Below, piece by piece: positions 1 through 11,776 of a DNA stretch of 64,000 nt. The stretch covers positions 7,332,273 through 7,396,272 of the forward strand of contig NC_087378.1 of the NCBI RefSeq assembly GCF_963675165.1, written 5' to 3'. Each line of letters starts with the position of its first letter. Position 1 is the first letter of the stretch. Under the pieces are notes generated by a model. That model saw nothing but the letters and a program-made list of their open reading frames with translations, was not told the DNA's origin and made no database searches. The position numbers and the translations under genes are program-made. This DNA is from Halichondria panicea (lineage: Eukaryota; Porifera; Demospongiae; Suberitida; Halichondriidae).

Positions 1-20
1 TAAGGTAATAATTAACTTAC

Positions 21-1099
21 GATCTGCTTTAGGATGAATTCTTGAGACAACACCTCTGCCATTTGCATATCATACTCATCTTGATTGTCACTGTCCAGTC
101 TCTTCTTAGCCTCCTCTTGTTCCACGGATCTAGCCACAGCTTCTCCTATCTTTTCTTCCTCCGCACGCTCAGCAGCAAACTGATAGGGAGAGGATGTAAA
201 TTAGATCAAAATGTACAGAGAATGAAACCTTGAGGTCCCCGTTAATTTAGCAAACACATAAGATCTAGGTAAAAAAAAAACAGTATACATTAATAATAGA
301 GGATATACCACTTGATTCTCAATGTCTAGTCTCCTTGCTTCTTCTTCACCGACACTTTCCTCCATTGAACGCTCTTCTTGCATCTGAGGAGGAGGGAATA
401 CAGTTACAGCAAAGTGGCAAATGTTCCTCACCTTATCCAACTCACAAAGATAGTCTTTTCGTACTTCACCTGGTTCACTTAACTTCCAACATCTTTCATC
501 TACATAAAATTATTAGAGAGGGGGAATTCAACATCACATTCATGAGCATAGTGGCTGATCATACTCTAGTCAAATTCGGTACACGGTCATTAGCACAACT
601 GGTCAATACAGAATGATCTACCGTATAGCGAGTAATTTTCATTGGTGCAAATGCTTGTTCGAACGACCCTAATTTTCGTACAGCTCAGGATAGTGACGTA
701 GAATCTATTGGAGTAGAATAATTTCGTAGTTTTAATTTTAGTACGATGCTCTTCAATACAAAAATGTCCACCATACGAAAATAACCTGCTATACGGTATA
801 TGCAGCCGGCTAAGAGGTTGCCTACCGTTTGTGGATTCCGTGGACTTCATGAGTGTATTAATGTCACATTTCGCCAAAACTTCCTCAATTTTTCTTTTCC
901 TCTCAGAGCTCACAGGATTATTGACGTTTCTTCTGGCCCAGGAGCTTATCCTCTTTCGACAGATGGGACACCAGTGGTTGGCTGTCTCCAGGCTTTTTTT
1001 GAAGCAGGTAAGACATATCTCGTGTTTGCAGGGGAACATCACAGGCTCTCTTATGATCTCATAGCAGACAGGGCATGTGCTAAGTACAGTCAAATCCAT
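21..1099 (-). CDS. RNF168-like: RNF168-like RING E3 ubiquitin ligase, 5' part (continues past window start)
   Basis: Four exons read on the minus strand: 1099-826, 499-432, 383-309 and 179-21, each bounded by AG/GT with matching phase; the gene runs off the window at position 1. The first exon encodes a C3HC4 RING (CPVC, then CKHEICLTC, then CPIC) followed by RKRISSWARR, which matches the stretch after the RING in RNF168. The second exon gives KLSEPGEVRKDY, the RNF168 signature LSKPGELRREY. The third and fourth are acidic/charged helices with two related EEEA[RK]-RLD-NQ blocks, ending in MQMAEVLSQEF, which fits the ubiquitin-interacting MIU pattern. Vertebrate RNF168 is a nuclear ligase that ubiquitylates H2A at DNA breaks. 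The start ATG at 1099 lies 13 residues before the first RING cysteine pair region. The intron 500-825 contains an inverted-repeat element. RNF169 or a related ligase is the main alternative. Confidence 0.78.
619..798. repeat. MITE copy 1 (TACCGTATAGC family)
   Basis: Terminal inverted repeats begin TACCGTATAGCGAGTAATTT on the left and, read in reverse complement, TACCGTATAGCAGGTTATTT on the right. Outermost TA dinucleotides at both ends fit a TA target duplication. The element lies inside an intron of the RNF168-like gene. Other copies in this window are at 6554, 8591, 34135 and 44095. Confidence 0.8.
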
Positions 1100-1281
1100 C
1101 TTGAATCTGTTTCTGAAATTCCCACCAAAACACTTCCAAAGCCACGTGGGCCACATGTCTTTGGAAGCGCATGCGCTTGATAAGTAGAGCTAGATAGAGG
1201 GCGACCAGAAATAAAGAAATGCGGCTTATATTGGAGAGCACAATGACATGATTGTACATGTACACACATTTATATTCAATA

Positions 1282-1509
1282 CTAAACTGAAGATTTCTGT
1301 CTACTGACACATAATTTAAAGTCCTCCATTTCTTTTCTACATTTTCTCCAATCATTGTGCTCAAAATAACAGTCTTGCAATGCAAAGTGAAACTTTGAAC
1401 ATCCAGAATTTTCTATTGCAGTCTCGTAAACATCTTTCTCTTCCTCAGTTTGATTCTGTATCTTCTCTTTGTGAGTCTGGTGTGTTGGTGGTGGAGGCAA
1501 CTCAGCCAT
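1282..1509 (-). CDS. COA4: Cytochrome c oxidase assembly factor 4 (twin CX9C protein)
   Basis: Single-exon 75-residue protein. Two CX9C pairs are visible: C-SKFHFALQD-C and C-RKEMEDFKL-C, separated by a short loop containing EHNDWRKC. The order SGC-x4-HFALQDC-x2-EH-x-DWRKC-x6-FK-x-C matches animal COA4 (CHCHD8), a small intermembrane-space protein imported through the MIA40 disulfide relay and needed for complex IV assembly. The N-terminus is Pro/Gln/Glu-rich, as is common in the family, and no presequence is seen. It sits 183 bp upstream of the RNF168-like start on the same strand and diverges from the Calx-beta/EGF gene, so the spacer at 1510-2655 may act as a two-way promoter. Confidence 0.9.
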   Translation of the reverse strand: MAELPPPPTHQTHKEKIQNQTEEEKDVYETAIENSGCSKFHFALQDCYFEHNDWRKCRKEMEDFKLCVSRQKSSV

Positions 1510-2655
1510 TAGTCAAGGATCTGAAGGAAGTGAAATATTGGAATAACAAAACGACTTCTTTGGGCCACAGTACGAAACCTGACTACCGTAGCCAGGTAAG
1601 AAAAGTGTGTGGGCATCTTTAATCTTACCAACAGTAATAAAAGTGTAGCTTCTACTTGGCTCTGGATTGATCTTCAGTGTGGAGCAGTATGAGAGCTAGA
1701 GAGAGAGGTGCACACACCATTCAGCAGTGCAAGTGCAGTGAGTGGTAGGTAGGCTCAGTAGTAAGGTTTCCTGAACTATTGACCTATACATTGTGGCTCA
1801 GGAATTTCTAATGCTGTATTAAAAAGGCACCTGCACCACAAGATGACACGATCATGATGCAGTGAACATAATTTTAGGAGAGGTAAAGGAATTTTAATAC
1901 CTTATCTGCATGTGACAGCTAGTGTTTCTGTCCTTTAGGACAGACCAGGTATACTTGATGGGGCTGCTACACCAGAAGGTATTTCAACCTTGAAAGCGCT
2001 TGAAGTGCCCACAATTGGATTAGCGTCGCGTATCAGTAACGATTCCAATTGGTCCTTAGTAACAATTTAAGGTTCCATATGATAGCTTTTATCATTTCTT
2101 TATCAAAGGATGGGTAGGGTGAGATAATAGAATTAGGTTTAGTACCATTTAGGATAGGTCATAGTCTATGACGTTTCACACATGTTTATCTATTAGCAAA
2201 TAATTGTAACCTGCTGACGCTGTACATGTACCACTGTTTTTCTTTTTCTTTTTTGTTTAAAAGGTTTAAAATAGCGTTTTGTGGGTGGTAGTTAATTAAG
2301 TGAGGGCTGTGGGAAAGGATGTGACTCAATCACTTACACAGCTAGCCTCTATGTCTTGGTGGGGTCTTACACTAATTGAGGTATGACACACCTTGACCAC
2401 ATACAAGCTTGCCAAAGTATACGCCCTTGGTAGTGGTAAACATTCCCCGGTCCCCATAGTAACTTCCCTAGCTACCACCTTATAAATTAACTTCCATGGG
2501 GATGTGGGGGCACTGTGAATTCCTAAGCTGCAATGAGGCATGGCACTATGACACAGTAACTGTAACAATATAAGGAAGTGCACAGCTTTCTTACATGCAT
2601 TTAATAGTAGAGGTTGTTGCATTGTAGCTCAAACAGAATATATACCAGTTTGGAG
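1510..2655. promoter_or_regulatory. Divergent intergenic region between COA4 and the Calx-beta/EGF gene
   Basis: No coding exon is recognised in these 1.1 kb. Just after the COA4 start, the plus strand shows a possible untranslated exon ending at 1595 with a good donor (GCCAG|GTAAGA). It could belong to the plus-strand gene starting at 2656, which would make this a shared two-way promoter. That link is inference; nothing else distinctive is seen. Confidence 0.4.
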
Positions 2656-5600
2656 ATGTCTCTTCTAAAGTTTTCAGCAGTGTTGTGTCTAATGCACTTT
2701 ATTCAGTGCAGTACAGGTATTGTTTTGTATATATGCAACTACAGCATTAATAGGAGTATTTACAGCTATAGCTAAGTGCAGCATTTTTAGTGTGTTAACA
2801 TTTTCCTATTCTCTCTGCAGCCCAACCAAATGTGGAGTTTCCAACTCTCGTGCATCGTGTGCAAGAGGACAGTCGTATTCTGAATGTAGAGCTCACTAAG
2901 AATGGAGAAAATGAAGAGGAGGTGGTGGTGCTCGTGACTCCACTCACCTTCAATGAGTACTATGTTCTACGCAAAGGCCTTCTACCACCACAGTTTGACA
3001 GTGTGGACTTGCCAGACCCAGCTGAGTGTAAGTTACAAGGACCCATGCACAAAACTACAGTGCTATACTATTAATGCAAGCTATCATGCACCTATTAGCT
3101 ACTGTGATATCATTTTGCATTTTGCTAGTCTATCAGAGGATCTTTTTAAGTTGTTATAGTTATTTTTCTTCTACAGATGACGTAAATGGAAAACAAGACT
3201 TCATTCGCAATGGACCTATCAAATATGTCTTTGACCCCAGCTCAGAGACAGAAACAGGAAGTATTGAGATCTTATTCAACGATGACTCCATAAACGAGGC
3301 TGATGAAGGATTTCTGTTGCTCATTGAGGTCGAGAAAACAGACCAAAATGTTGCAATTCTTAGAGGGGGCCTCACTCTTGTGATCCTTGTTGACGAAGAT
3401 CGTAAGTAATGTTTCTGGTAGCTACTGCTGTCAGTTCTCAAGTATAAGCTTGCACTCAAGCTACATGTGTTTGCAGTACCACAACAATTCCAACAGAGAA
3501 TTGAGCTAGCTATAACATTATTATAATGGAACACCTACAGAATGAATCATAAACCCTCTCTCTTAGCTCTTCGATTGGGTTTTGAGCAGCCACAGTATGA
3601 AGTACTAGAGGAGAATCGCGTTGTCAACGATTTAATCTACATCACCAAAAATGGGATGGAATCCGAACAGACTCTGCGATTCCTGGTGGAAAATTCGCAA
3701 GGTTCTGCAGTTAGAGGTATGTTTCTACAGTGTTCAATACCCACACCCAAGTATTATTTATGTAATAATTATAATGACAGAAAATGTGTTCAAAACCACT
3801 TCTGTATCAGACAAAAGTTGTTGCCATAAACGTTTGTGAACTTAACACTAATATATCTAATTTCATAGGAGAGGACTACAACGTTCTTGCTAGAACAGAA
3901 GTCAACTTCCCTCCAGACGAAGAGAGAATGGCGTTCAGTTTACAGCTGTTGGATGACCAGTTGCCAGAGGAGACGGAGAGTTTCCAGCTACTGCTAGTGA
4001 CCGAGGATGATCAATCAAACATTTCCTTCAGTCTAACAACAACCACTGTGAATATTGTAGACAATGATGGTGAGTAACTGCAAATCTTGCAGCAGTAAGT
4101 GAGCATGCATGCAGCTTTATTTTCACAAATCTTCTTGCTACTGTGCGCCTACTGTTTTCACCTTAAAATATATGTAGCAATTGTAAACTGACCCAGTCCA
4201 TATAGTGTCATGCTCAATCAAGGAAAATAATTTATTTTTTGCGTCTTTGTTTTTTGCATGCAGTTATGACAGTTGGCTTTGAACAAGCGTTGTACACTGT
4301 GAGTGAAGAAGACAAAGAGGTTGAAGTGTGCGTTGCCATCTCTTCTCCAGCAAACATTGACTTGACTGTCATAGCTACTCTCTCAACCAGTGACGATACT
4401 GCAGAAGGTATACCCAGTGTGTGTATATGCCTCGTAATAGTAAGAACAGCTGCATATGCGTATTGGAAATTGTCCGTGCAAGCATTTTTGTATCATGATT
4501 ATAATAATTATCCCTTCCTCTGTCTATTCAGTATAAGACTAAGTGCTGTGTGCTTGAATGCATTAATTAATTGCTTGTATTCAATCGTGCAGATGGTGTC
4601 GACTACGCTCATATCAAAGAGTTTGTTAGCCTTCCCTCCTACGATGAAAAGACAAGAATCTGCTATCAGATCCCCATCCTAAACAATGAAGATGTTGAGC
4701 AGAACGAGGAGTTCACGGTGATACTGACACCTGGGGTTTCAACCCCACCAAATGTACGGTTCCAACCAGGACAGGTGCAAGTCAGAATAGTGGATGACGA
4801 AATAGGTATACAAATGTAACTATCTTGTAAATCGTTTTGTGCCCTGAGGGAGCTTATCAATAAGCCAAAGAATGATAATTTATAATTCACCGGTAGTGGT
4901 AGTGCAATGGACATATTTTGGCTATGTGTTTTTTTTAGGTTAATTAAATCATGGTTGGTGCCCAGTTGTCTGGTATCATTGTGTACTGTGTGTACAACAC
5001 TGAGACATGTATGTCACCACCTGCAGTGAATGAGTGTCGACTGGGATTGCACAACTGTCATGAGAAGGCTCGCTGCGTAGACACTTACCAGAGCTTTAAA
5101 TGTATTTGCAAGAATGGTTATTCTGGCAATGGTGTTGAGTGCAATGGTAAGAATGGTGTCCTTATTAGATTAATTACCCTTGCATTAGATGTGGTAAGAA
5201 AACAAAGCAGTTGCTTGTAGCTTCAATGCAATAACCATGATTCTGTATTTATTATGAGGTTTTTCAATGGTCTAGTGTTACCAGCATTCGTATAGGTGCA
5301 TACTTGTAATCCTTTGCAATCACTTTGTCTGTGTACAGATTAAATCATGCACACATGACCGTGTATTATTGATTTTCAGACATTGACGAGTGTTTGGACA
5401 GCAGTACTCATTACTGCCATGACGATGCCATTTGTACCAACTTTAAGGGAGGCTTTCGTTGCTCTTGCCCCCAGGGCTACAGTGGCAATGGAATTATCTG
5501 CATCCAAAACAGTAAGACTACTACTCTTTACATTTACATTCACCTGTGCACTATTCGCTTCAATGAATCAACTAGCTAATGTACGTGCATGCATAATGAT

Positions 5601-6348
5601 TCATTGTGCTTTTGAATATGCTGTTGCTTAATCATAGATAATAATTATGACACTTCGTTCCGAAAGAGGTGACAAATACTTTTGATTTTATGCGTACAGC
5701 ACCTCGCCATGAATGTCTTCAAGACAGTGACTGTGATAGACAAGCGAGCTGTATGGGAAAACCACAGGGGAACAAGTGTGTGTGCAGGTCAGGTTACTCT
5801 GGCAACGGGAAAGCTTGCACTGGTGAGATAATTTGACATTGTTGATACAAAAAAATTTCCCATGGGAACCAAACTGAAATAGTTAATCATGTGTAGTTTT
5901 GTTCCCATAGAGATCAATGAGTGCACCAGTGATACACACAGCTGCCCCCCTGAGGCGTCTTGTATCAACACACAAGGATCATACTTTTGCAAGTGCAAAC
6001 CAGGCTACAAGTCGACTGGCAGGCACTCATGTAGAGGTAATTATCACTACTTAAAGGCACTTTAACACTTTGTTGGAGCTAAATAAAATTTCCTGCTGAT
6101 CACTTATCGCTTATTATCCCTATACAGACTACGATGAGTGTGCGTCATTGCATCACAATTGTGACCGACATGCTCAGTGTACGAATACAGTAGGCAGTTT
6201 CACTTGCACCTGTAGCCCTGAATACACCGGAGATGGGACAAGGGGAAATTGCAACAGAGGTACGTGTGTTTATAGATCACTATGTGTGAAAGTTAATCCT
6301 TCTTATATTTTTACAGAAAGCTCCAAGCCTCGTCCTGGTCATGGATAA
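2656..6348 (+). CDS. Secreted Calx-beta / EGF-like matrix protein
   Basis: Thirteen exons: 2656-2716, 2821-3027, 3177-3401, 3567-3716, 3869-4069, 4264-4407, 4593-4805, 5027-5146, 5380-5511, 5700-5822, 5911-6036, 6128-6259, 6317-6348; 621 residues. Exon 1 encodes a signal peptide ([20 protein letters not shown]). Exons 2-7 encode three Calx-beta repeats, ending in VDEDR, VDNDG and VDDE, the acidic calcium-site ends of such repeats. Exons 8-12 each encode one six-cysteine EGF module; four carry calcium-binding [DN]-[IY]-[DN]-EC starts. The protein ends in a short basic tail with no membrane segment, so it is probably secreted. Calx-beta repeats occur in sponge aggregation factors and many adhesion proteins. 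All twelve introns are phase 1, so exons can be gained or lost without breaking frame. A role in matrix or cell adhesion is inferred. Confidence 0.88.
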
Positions 6349-6911
6349 ATTACTCAATAATGAATAACTCAACAACTAATAACTCAACAAATACTTACGT
6401 TAACTGTTTCTTACAAAACAAGAGTAGTAAATTTGTCATTGCTCTCTTCAATTTATGCTGTTGTTTGTTTATACAATATTTTTGCTTGCATATACAAAAT
6501 CCGAAAATCAATATAAAGGCTAAATTCTGGTCAATGACCACACCCCTACAGTATACTGTATAGCGGGTATATTTCGAGGGTATAAATTTTCGCGGAAATG
6601 CCTTTAGAAAGGTTTTTGGATTTATAATTCGCGGAAATTTTTTGCAGCATGCAGTAATAAAGAAAGAAAAGATCAATCGTTCAATCAAAAATTGGTGCCT
6701 AACTTCCCTCCTCTGGAGGGAAAAATTTAGTGCCTCGAAAATAACTCGCTATACAGTAATAAAGGCCTCGATTTCCATGCCGCTTGCGTTGTTGTATGAC
6801 ATAAGTGGGCGGGGCTTACTAAACACGCTCATCACGTTAGTAATTTGAGCTGTACCTGTACTGTGGCTTCGAGAAAACGTCCTCAGAGCTGTAGAGACGT
6901 TTTTATTAGAG
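6349..6911. other. Spacer before ethanolamine kinase
   Basis: No gene seen. It holds the inverted-repeat element at 6554-6758 and, after it, the short GC-richer 5' flank of the kinase gene. Confidence 0.6.
6554..6758. repeat. MITE copy 2 (TACTGTATAGC variant)
   Basis: Ends are TACTGTATAGCGGGTATATT and, reverse-complemented, TACTGTATAGCGAGTTATTT, followed by the shared inner block TTTCGAGG. TA is present at both edges. About 205 bp, with no coding capacity. Confidence 0.82.
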
Positions 6912-9900
6912 ATGGCTGCTGCTGTACTCGCCAAGCTCTACAGAGGAATAACAAAATCTAGATCAAAGTCATTCTCACAAGTGCTGACAAAAACTGAGGC
7001 AGTGTGTGTAGATGGGGTGACATGGAAGAGCATGTCCATTGAAATTAGTCCAGAAAATCATTTGGAAGATTTCAAGAAGTATTTACTTTGCTCTGTGAGG
7101 CCAGAGTGGGAAGGAAGAGTTCTAACTAGCAAGAGCTTTGATGCTGGTACCACGAATGCTTTATTCGCCATTTACGACAAAGAAAAGGGAATGGACGCAG
7201 ACACGGTTCTAATTAGAATCAACGGAAATGGGACTGAGAATCTAATATGTCGAAAAGACGAAATTGTATCACTGCTATGTCTTCATCACCACCACCTCTC
7301 TCCCCCAATGTACGCCCAACTCAATAACGGTATGTGTTACGGCTTTATGACAGGAAGATCTATCGTCGCTGAAGAGCTTACAAATCCGGTGATGATGAAA
7401 AAGATTGTCAGAGCGTTAGTGAAGATGCATTCGCTCGAGATGCCCACCTCATTTCGTGGCCGAGAACCGCACGTGTGGTACAAGTCTGCACAATGGCTGA
7501 AGCTTGTTCCAACTCACTTTGACGAGGCAGACAAGCAAAGAAGGTATAATGATAGTACCGGTATTTGCATTCATGAGCACACAGTGCACAATATTGACAG
7601 AATTAGCGGTAAAAGCCTCACTATAATTATACGAATTTTACAAGAGTTAGATAAAAAAAGACTGGTGTTGACTTGGTCACACTTCTAACACTGTGGTTCT
7701 TCACTCAGGGCTGGCTGGCATCGTGCAATATAATTCTGACAGTGTATTTCTCTGACTTTTTGCTCAGACATGCTTTGCAATTTCCTTCCATTTGGAGGCA
7801 AAATGACCCACCCTGTGTAGGTGTGCGTACTGTGGGTGATGATGAGGTGTTGAGTGACTGCTCATGGGGAGATTGTGTATGTAGTATTTGAGTTTGATAC
7901 ATGTGTTAATGACCTAGTTTGTTCAAAGTAATAATTGGAGACATGTGTTAATAGTGCAGACCTGATCACAAATCACATAAATTATGATATCAAAGTTCGA
8001 ACTTTAGCAGTTGGAGAACTAACCTCGTCCCCAGGCCGAGTTGTCTCTAAAATAACACTAGGTCGCCTAGCGTTTTTTTTTAGAGGCTATTGAATTTAAA
8101 TTAGTGTAATGAGATAAATTGTAAAAAATGATTCTTAATTGTGTGTTTTTCATTGCAGGCTTGTTGAGAGTGTTGGCTCCATTGATGAGCTACAGCATGA
8201 GATGGATGAGATGAAGAAAGAGTTAACGTTTGCCCGATCACCGGTCGTCTTCTGTCACAACGACCTCACCGCGGGGAACATCATCTACAACGAGGATAAA
8301 GGTACAGGCATTTCTTGAGTGTACATGCATCTTAACAAACCACCACTTTGCTTTTTGACAGTTTGGGTCAATCTCTTTAAATTGCATAAGCCTTAATTGC
8401 GTCTATATTCAATCCTCATTCTCAATTCAAGCACACAGAGTTGTAGCCTAGGCCTAAAGAGGTAGTTTACTTTTGTCTGTTGATTAGTACCAACCACCAC
8501 CGACCAGTGTGCCTGTATAACGTAGAAATGGATTTAAGTGCTCAGCTAGGAGTGTAATTTGAGCAGCTAGTAATGTAACTCAAATTAACCTACCGTATAG
8601 CAGGTAAATTTGGCGAATGAGGGAATTGAACAATTAATTGGCGATTTTTACTTGACGATCAATTCATGCTGTCTGGCATTAATGATACTGGGAGGACTGA
8701 GTATCAAGCTAAAACATTGGCGATTTTTAATTTTGGCGACACTCGCCTTGATTCACCAAACCGCCAAATTTACACGCTATAATATAGAGTGATGTAATTG
8801 CATTCTAGCTTTTGACATCAGAAATCTATTATTATTTCTCACAGATGAAGTGGGACTGATTGACTTTGAGTACGCAGGACCTAACTACCTTGCTTTTGAG
8901 ATAGCCAATCATTTCTGTGAATTTGCTGGTGTGCATGATATCGACTTCTCCCTCTATCCCACCGAGGACGTACAGAAGCTCTGGATAACTGCTTACCTTG
9001 AGGAGTCTACAAGTAAGAGTAAACAAGATGGGCGTGCCCACAACTTTAGTCTATAGGCAGTTGCGTAGGAGTCAGAGTACACACGAGGTCAGAGTACATG
9101 AGGGTCTACATGCATTGTATCGCCACAAACTATTTACCTTTTCTATAAAACTCTCGGCATTAGCACAGCGCAGCTTGCAACATTCATTAATTGTTGTTTT
9201 GTGTTTTGTAATCTCCTGTGTAGGAGGTCCAGTGAGTGTGAGCGAGGTACATGACATTTACAGAGAAGTGAATAAATTCACCCTGGTAAGTGGAGTGAGT
9301 ATCCATGGTTGGTGTGAACTATGTGTTAACAGTGATATGCCCAGCATTTCGAAGTGGTGCCTGTTTCAACCCTCAATCTCTATTGAACTATTATAGTAAA
9401 CAGGCCTATAAGTGTCTGGAGGTGGTTGGTACCAGCCACCACCACCAACCAGGGTGGGGCACATTCCTACATATAACACTCTTCATAATTATAACTTTTC
9501 TAACACTGTTGTCCAGAGTAACCATCTATTTTGGACCGTGTGGGGAGTCTTTCAAGCTCAGAACTCAAGCATTGACTTCGACTATATTGGGTAAGCAAGT
9601 GTGATCGAGATATGTAGCAATAGAGCAGCCAGTACTGAACCTTTAGGGTTACTATAGTATCAACATCATCTCATAGGATTGTGAAACTGCATGTTGCCTG
9701 GCACTTTGTTAATCCTGTGTTGAATCAACAAAATAATTATTATGGTTACCTCCTTTTAGTGTAGAGTTCATTTCCCAACTGACTGCAATGCAATTATTTA
9801 AGTGTTGCTTTAAGATGTAGAAATAAAATGTTATAAAAAAATGGATATTGCTTTGACTCCTCCCCTCAGGTATGCAGGTATTCGATACAGTGAGTACAAG

Positions 9901-9930
9901 AAGAACAAAGACAAGTTCCTAGCATTGTGA
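6912..9930 (+). CDS. ETNK: Ethanolamine kinase
   Basis: Six exons: 6912-7543, 8159-8301, 8845-9012, 9224-9285, 9517-9590, 9870-9930; 379 residues, normal for the family. It phosphorylates ethanolamine with ATP, the first step of the CDP-ethanolamine (Kennedy) route to phosphatidylethanolamine, in the cytosol. Visible motifs are VLIRINGNGTENLICR in the N-lobe, the Brenner phosphotransferase motif CHNDLTAGNIIYNE across exon 2, and the choline/ethanolamine-kinase motif IDFEYAGPNYLAFEIANHF in exon 3. The final exons give FWTVWGVFQAQNSSIDFDY and YAGIRYSEY, the usual C-terminal helices. The ethanolamine rather than choline assignment rests on the NYLAFEIANHFCEF form of the motif. An AATAAA signal lies downstream near 10060. 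The 3' end was copied in the tandem duplication that follows. Confidence 0.93.
8591..8786. repeat. MITE copy 3, diverged inner TIR
   Basis: Left end TACCGTATAGCAGGTAAATT, right end reverse complement TATATTATAGCGTGTAAATT, both continuing into TTGGCG. It lies in an intron of ethanolamine kinase. The outer end matches the TACCGTATAGC family while the inner part differs from the other copies. Confidence 0.7.
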
Positions 9931-10858
9931 ACAATGTCTTATTATTATAGCTGACCCAATTCCCCCAATTCCCTTTTATTTATTTGGCTTTAAATGTTTC
10001 TTGTGAGTGTTGTGAGTGGGATCAGGAGTGCATTATGTATGTGGATGATTTTTGCTTTCAAAATAAAAATTTATTGCTGACCTTTGAGGACAAACCAAAA
10101 TGGTGTTGGTCGGTAAAGTAATGAATCAGTGCTAATTGCTGCATAGAGGATCATTGAGGATCAAGGATGATAGAGGTCAAGCTCCTCCAATATGGATTAA
10201 GAAGTCAAGACTGTCGACCCAGCAAACCATGAGCAAACTAACTAGCACCCCTAGCTGGCTTAGCAAACAAATTAAAGGTATACAATTAATGGTGAAATCC
10301 CTGTGACATTAATTTAGTGTCTACGTACGTACTGTCTGCATGTGTGATATGATATGTGCGTACGTGTGGTATGTGGAAGCACACGAAATTTTGGTCAAAT
10401 AAGTCATTATGCCTATACCGGTGGTTTGTGTGTCAACCAGAGCGGTAGAGTCACCTAGCTTTGTAATAATTAGAATAATTGATCCAAAATGGCTTTTAAA
10501 TACATGTATAACCGTGTATTGTTATAATTATAGGCAGGAGGTACGACATCACGTATAGAGTTTCAATTAGTGCTGCAATGTCAGCATAGTAAGTCCACGT
10601 TAATTGAAATTCCATAGTCCATCACGTAATGTTATCGTATCTCCTCTGGCACCAATGTGTTTAATGTGGGAAATGATTCATTGATGAGATCATTCTGCTT
10701 AATCATTCTGCTTACTGTATAAATACCGGCATAAAAGCATCAGTCAATGGTTGAGTAAAATTGGATTCAACAACAAGAAGCACATGTAATGCAGTTCTGC
10801 TTTGAATTGTGCCTTCATGAGATTTACTTGTGCAGGAAGATAAGAATAATGACTAACG

Positions 10859-10894
10859 ATGATGATGATGATGATCTCCTGCCTGGACATACGC
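10859..10894 (+). pseudogene. Relic first exon of the Ig gene (duplicate copy)
   Basis: Five in-frame ATG codons, then ISCLDIR and a donor CGC|GTAAGA. Compared with the working copy at 11777 the hydrophobic signal core is deleted, and the exon ends in phase 0 whereas exon 2 needs phase 1, so it cannot splice in frame to 12169. A TATAAA at 10718-10723 is kept upstream. Confidence 0.55.
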
Positions 10895-11699
10895 GTAAGA
10901 CGATACTCTGACTGAATACCTTTAAAGTATAACATACCTAGAACAGCTAGATAATATTATACCCTCGTAGGAGGTTCATTCTACGCATTCTGGGTAGGTG
11001 GCAGAAATAAAGCATATTCTGATTAAGTACAAGAACTAAGTACAAGAACAAAGACAAGTTCCTAGCATTGTGACAATCTCTTACTCTATTATAGCCAATT
11101 CCCTGAAGATATGATTGATTTTTGCTTTCAAATTGTTGACCCTTACCTACTAACTTATTGCAAAGCTATGCATGCAAGATGGATAAACAAACAGCTAGCA
11201 CTGGACTGGTCAGAGTCTACTTGAGGTCTACTTGACTGTCTGAAACAGTCAACTGAAGACAGTCAAGTATCAAATATATCAAATGAATAATTTGCTGCTC
11301 AAGCTGTCTTTGGATTAAGAAGCCAAGACTGTCAACCCAACAAAGTATGAGCAAACTAACTATGCACCCTGGCATGGCAAACTGCTGTTACAAAGGCATA
11401 TAAAAATGATGAAATAAAAATGATAAAATCTTCCCTGTTGCATTTATTGTCTACTGTATACACAACATAATGTGGAAGTATGGAAGCTGTAGCTATTAAT
11501 TACTTCTCCTGTTTCGGGATAGTACATGACTGTGGTCAAACAAGTAATTGCGATACTGGTTATTGTGCAAACCAGAGCGGGAGAGTTAGTTTCGTAATAT
11601 AATATTTATCTAAGCTGGCATTCAAATACCGCCTATCAGGAGCCGGAGCGCAATAATAGGAAGGAAGTGCATGATCGATGACATCATTATGTTTTACTG

Positions 11700-11705
11700 T
11701 ATAAA
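11700..11705 (+). promoter_or_regulatory. TATA box of the secreted Ig gene
   Basis: TATAAA lies 72 bp upstream of the first ATG at 11777. The same TACTGTATAAAT context is kept in the upstream duplicate at 10718, which supports a core-promoter role. Confidence 0.5.
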
Positions 11706-11776
11706 TTGAGATGTATCAGTCAATGGTTGATTCAGTTCATTTTTAGTTGTTGAGGAAGATAAAGAAAATCACGACG

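Noticed and set aside
800-1180. 126-residue plus-strand open frame over the RING exon
   Set aside because: It is antisense to the RNF168-like RING exon, whose cysteine pattern and splice phases are clear; the plus-strand protein has no family features.
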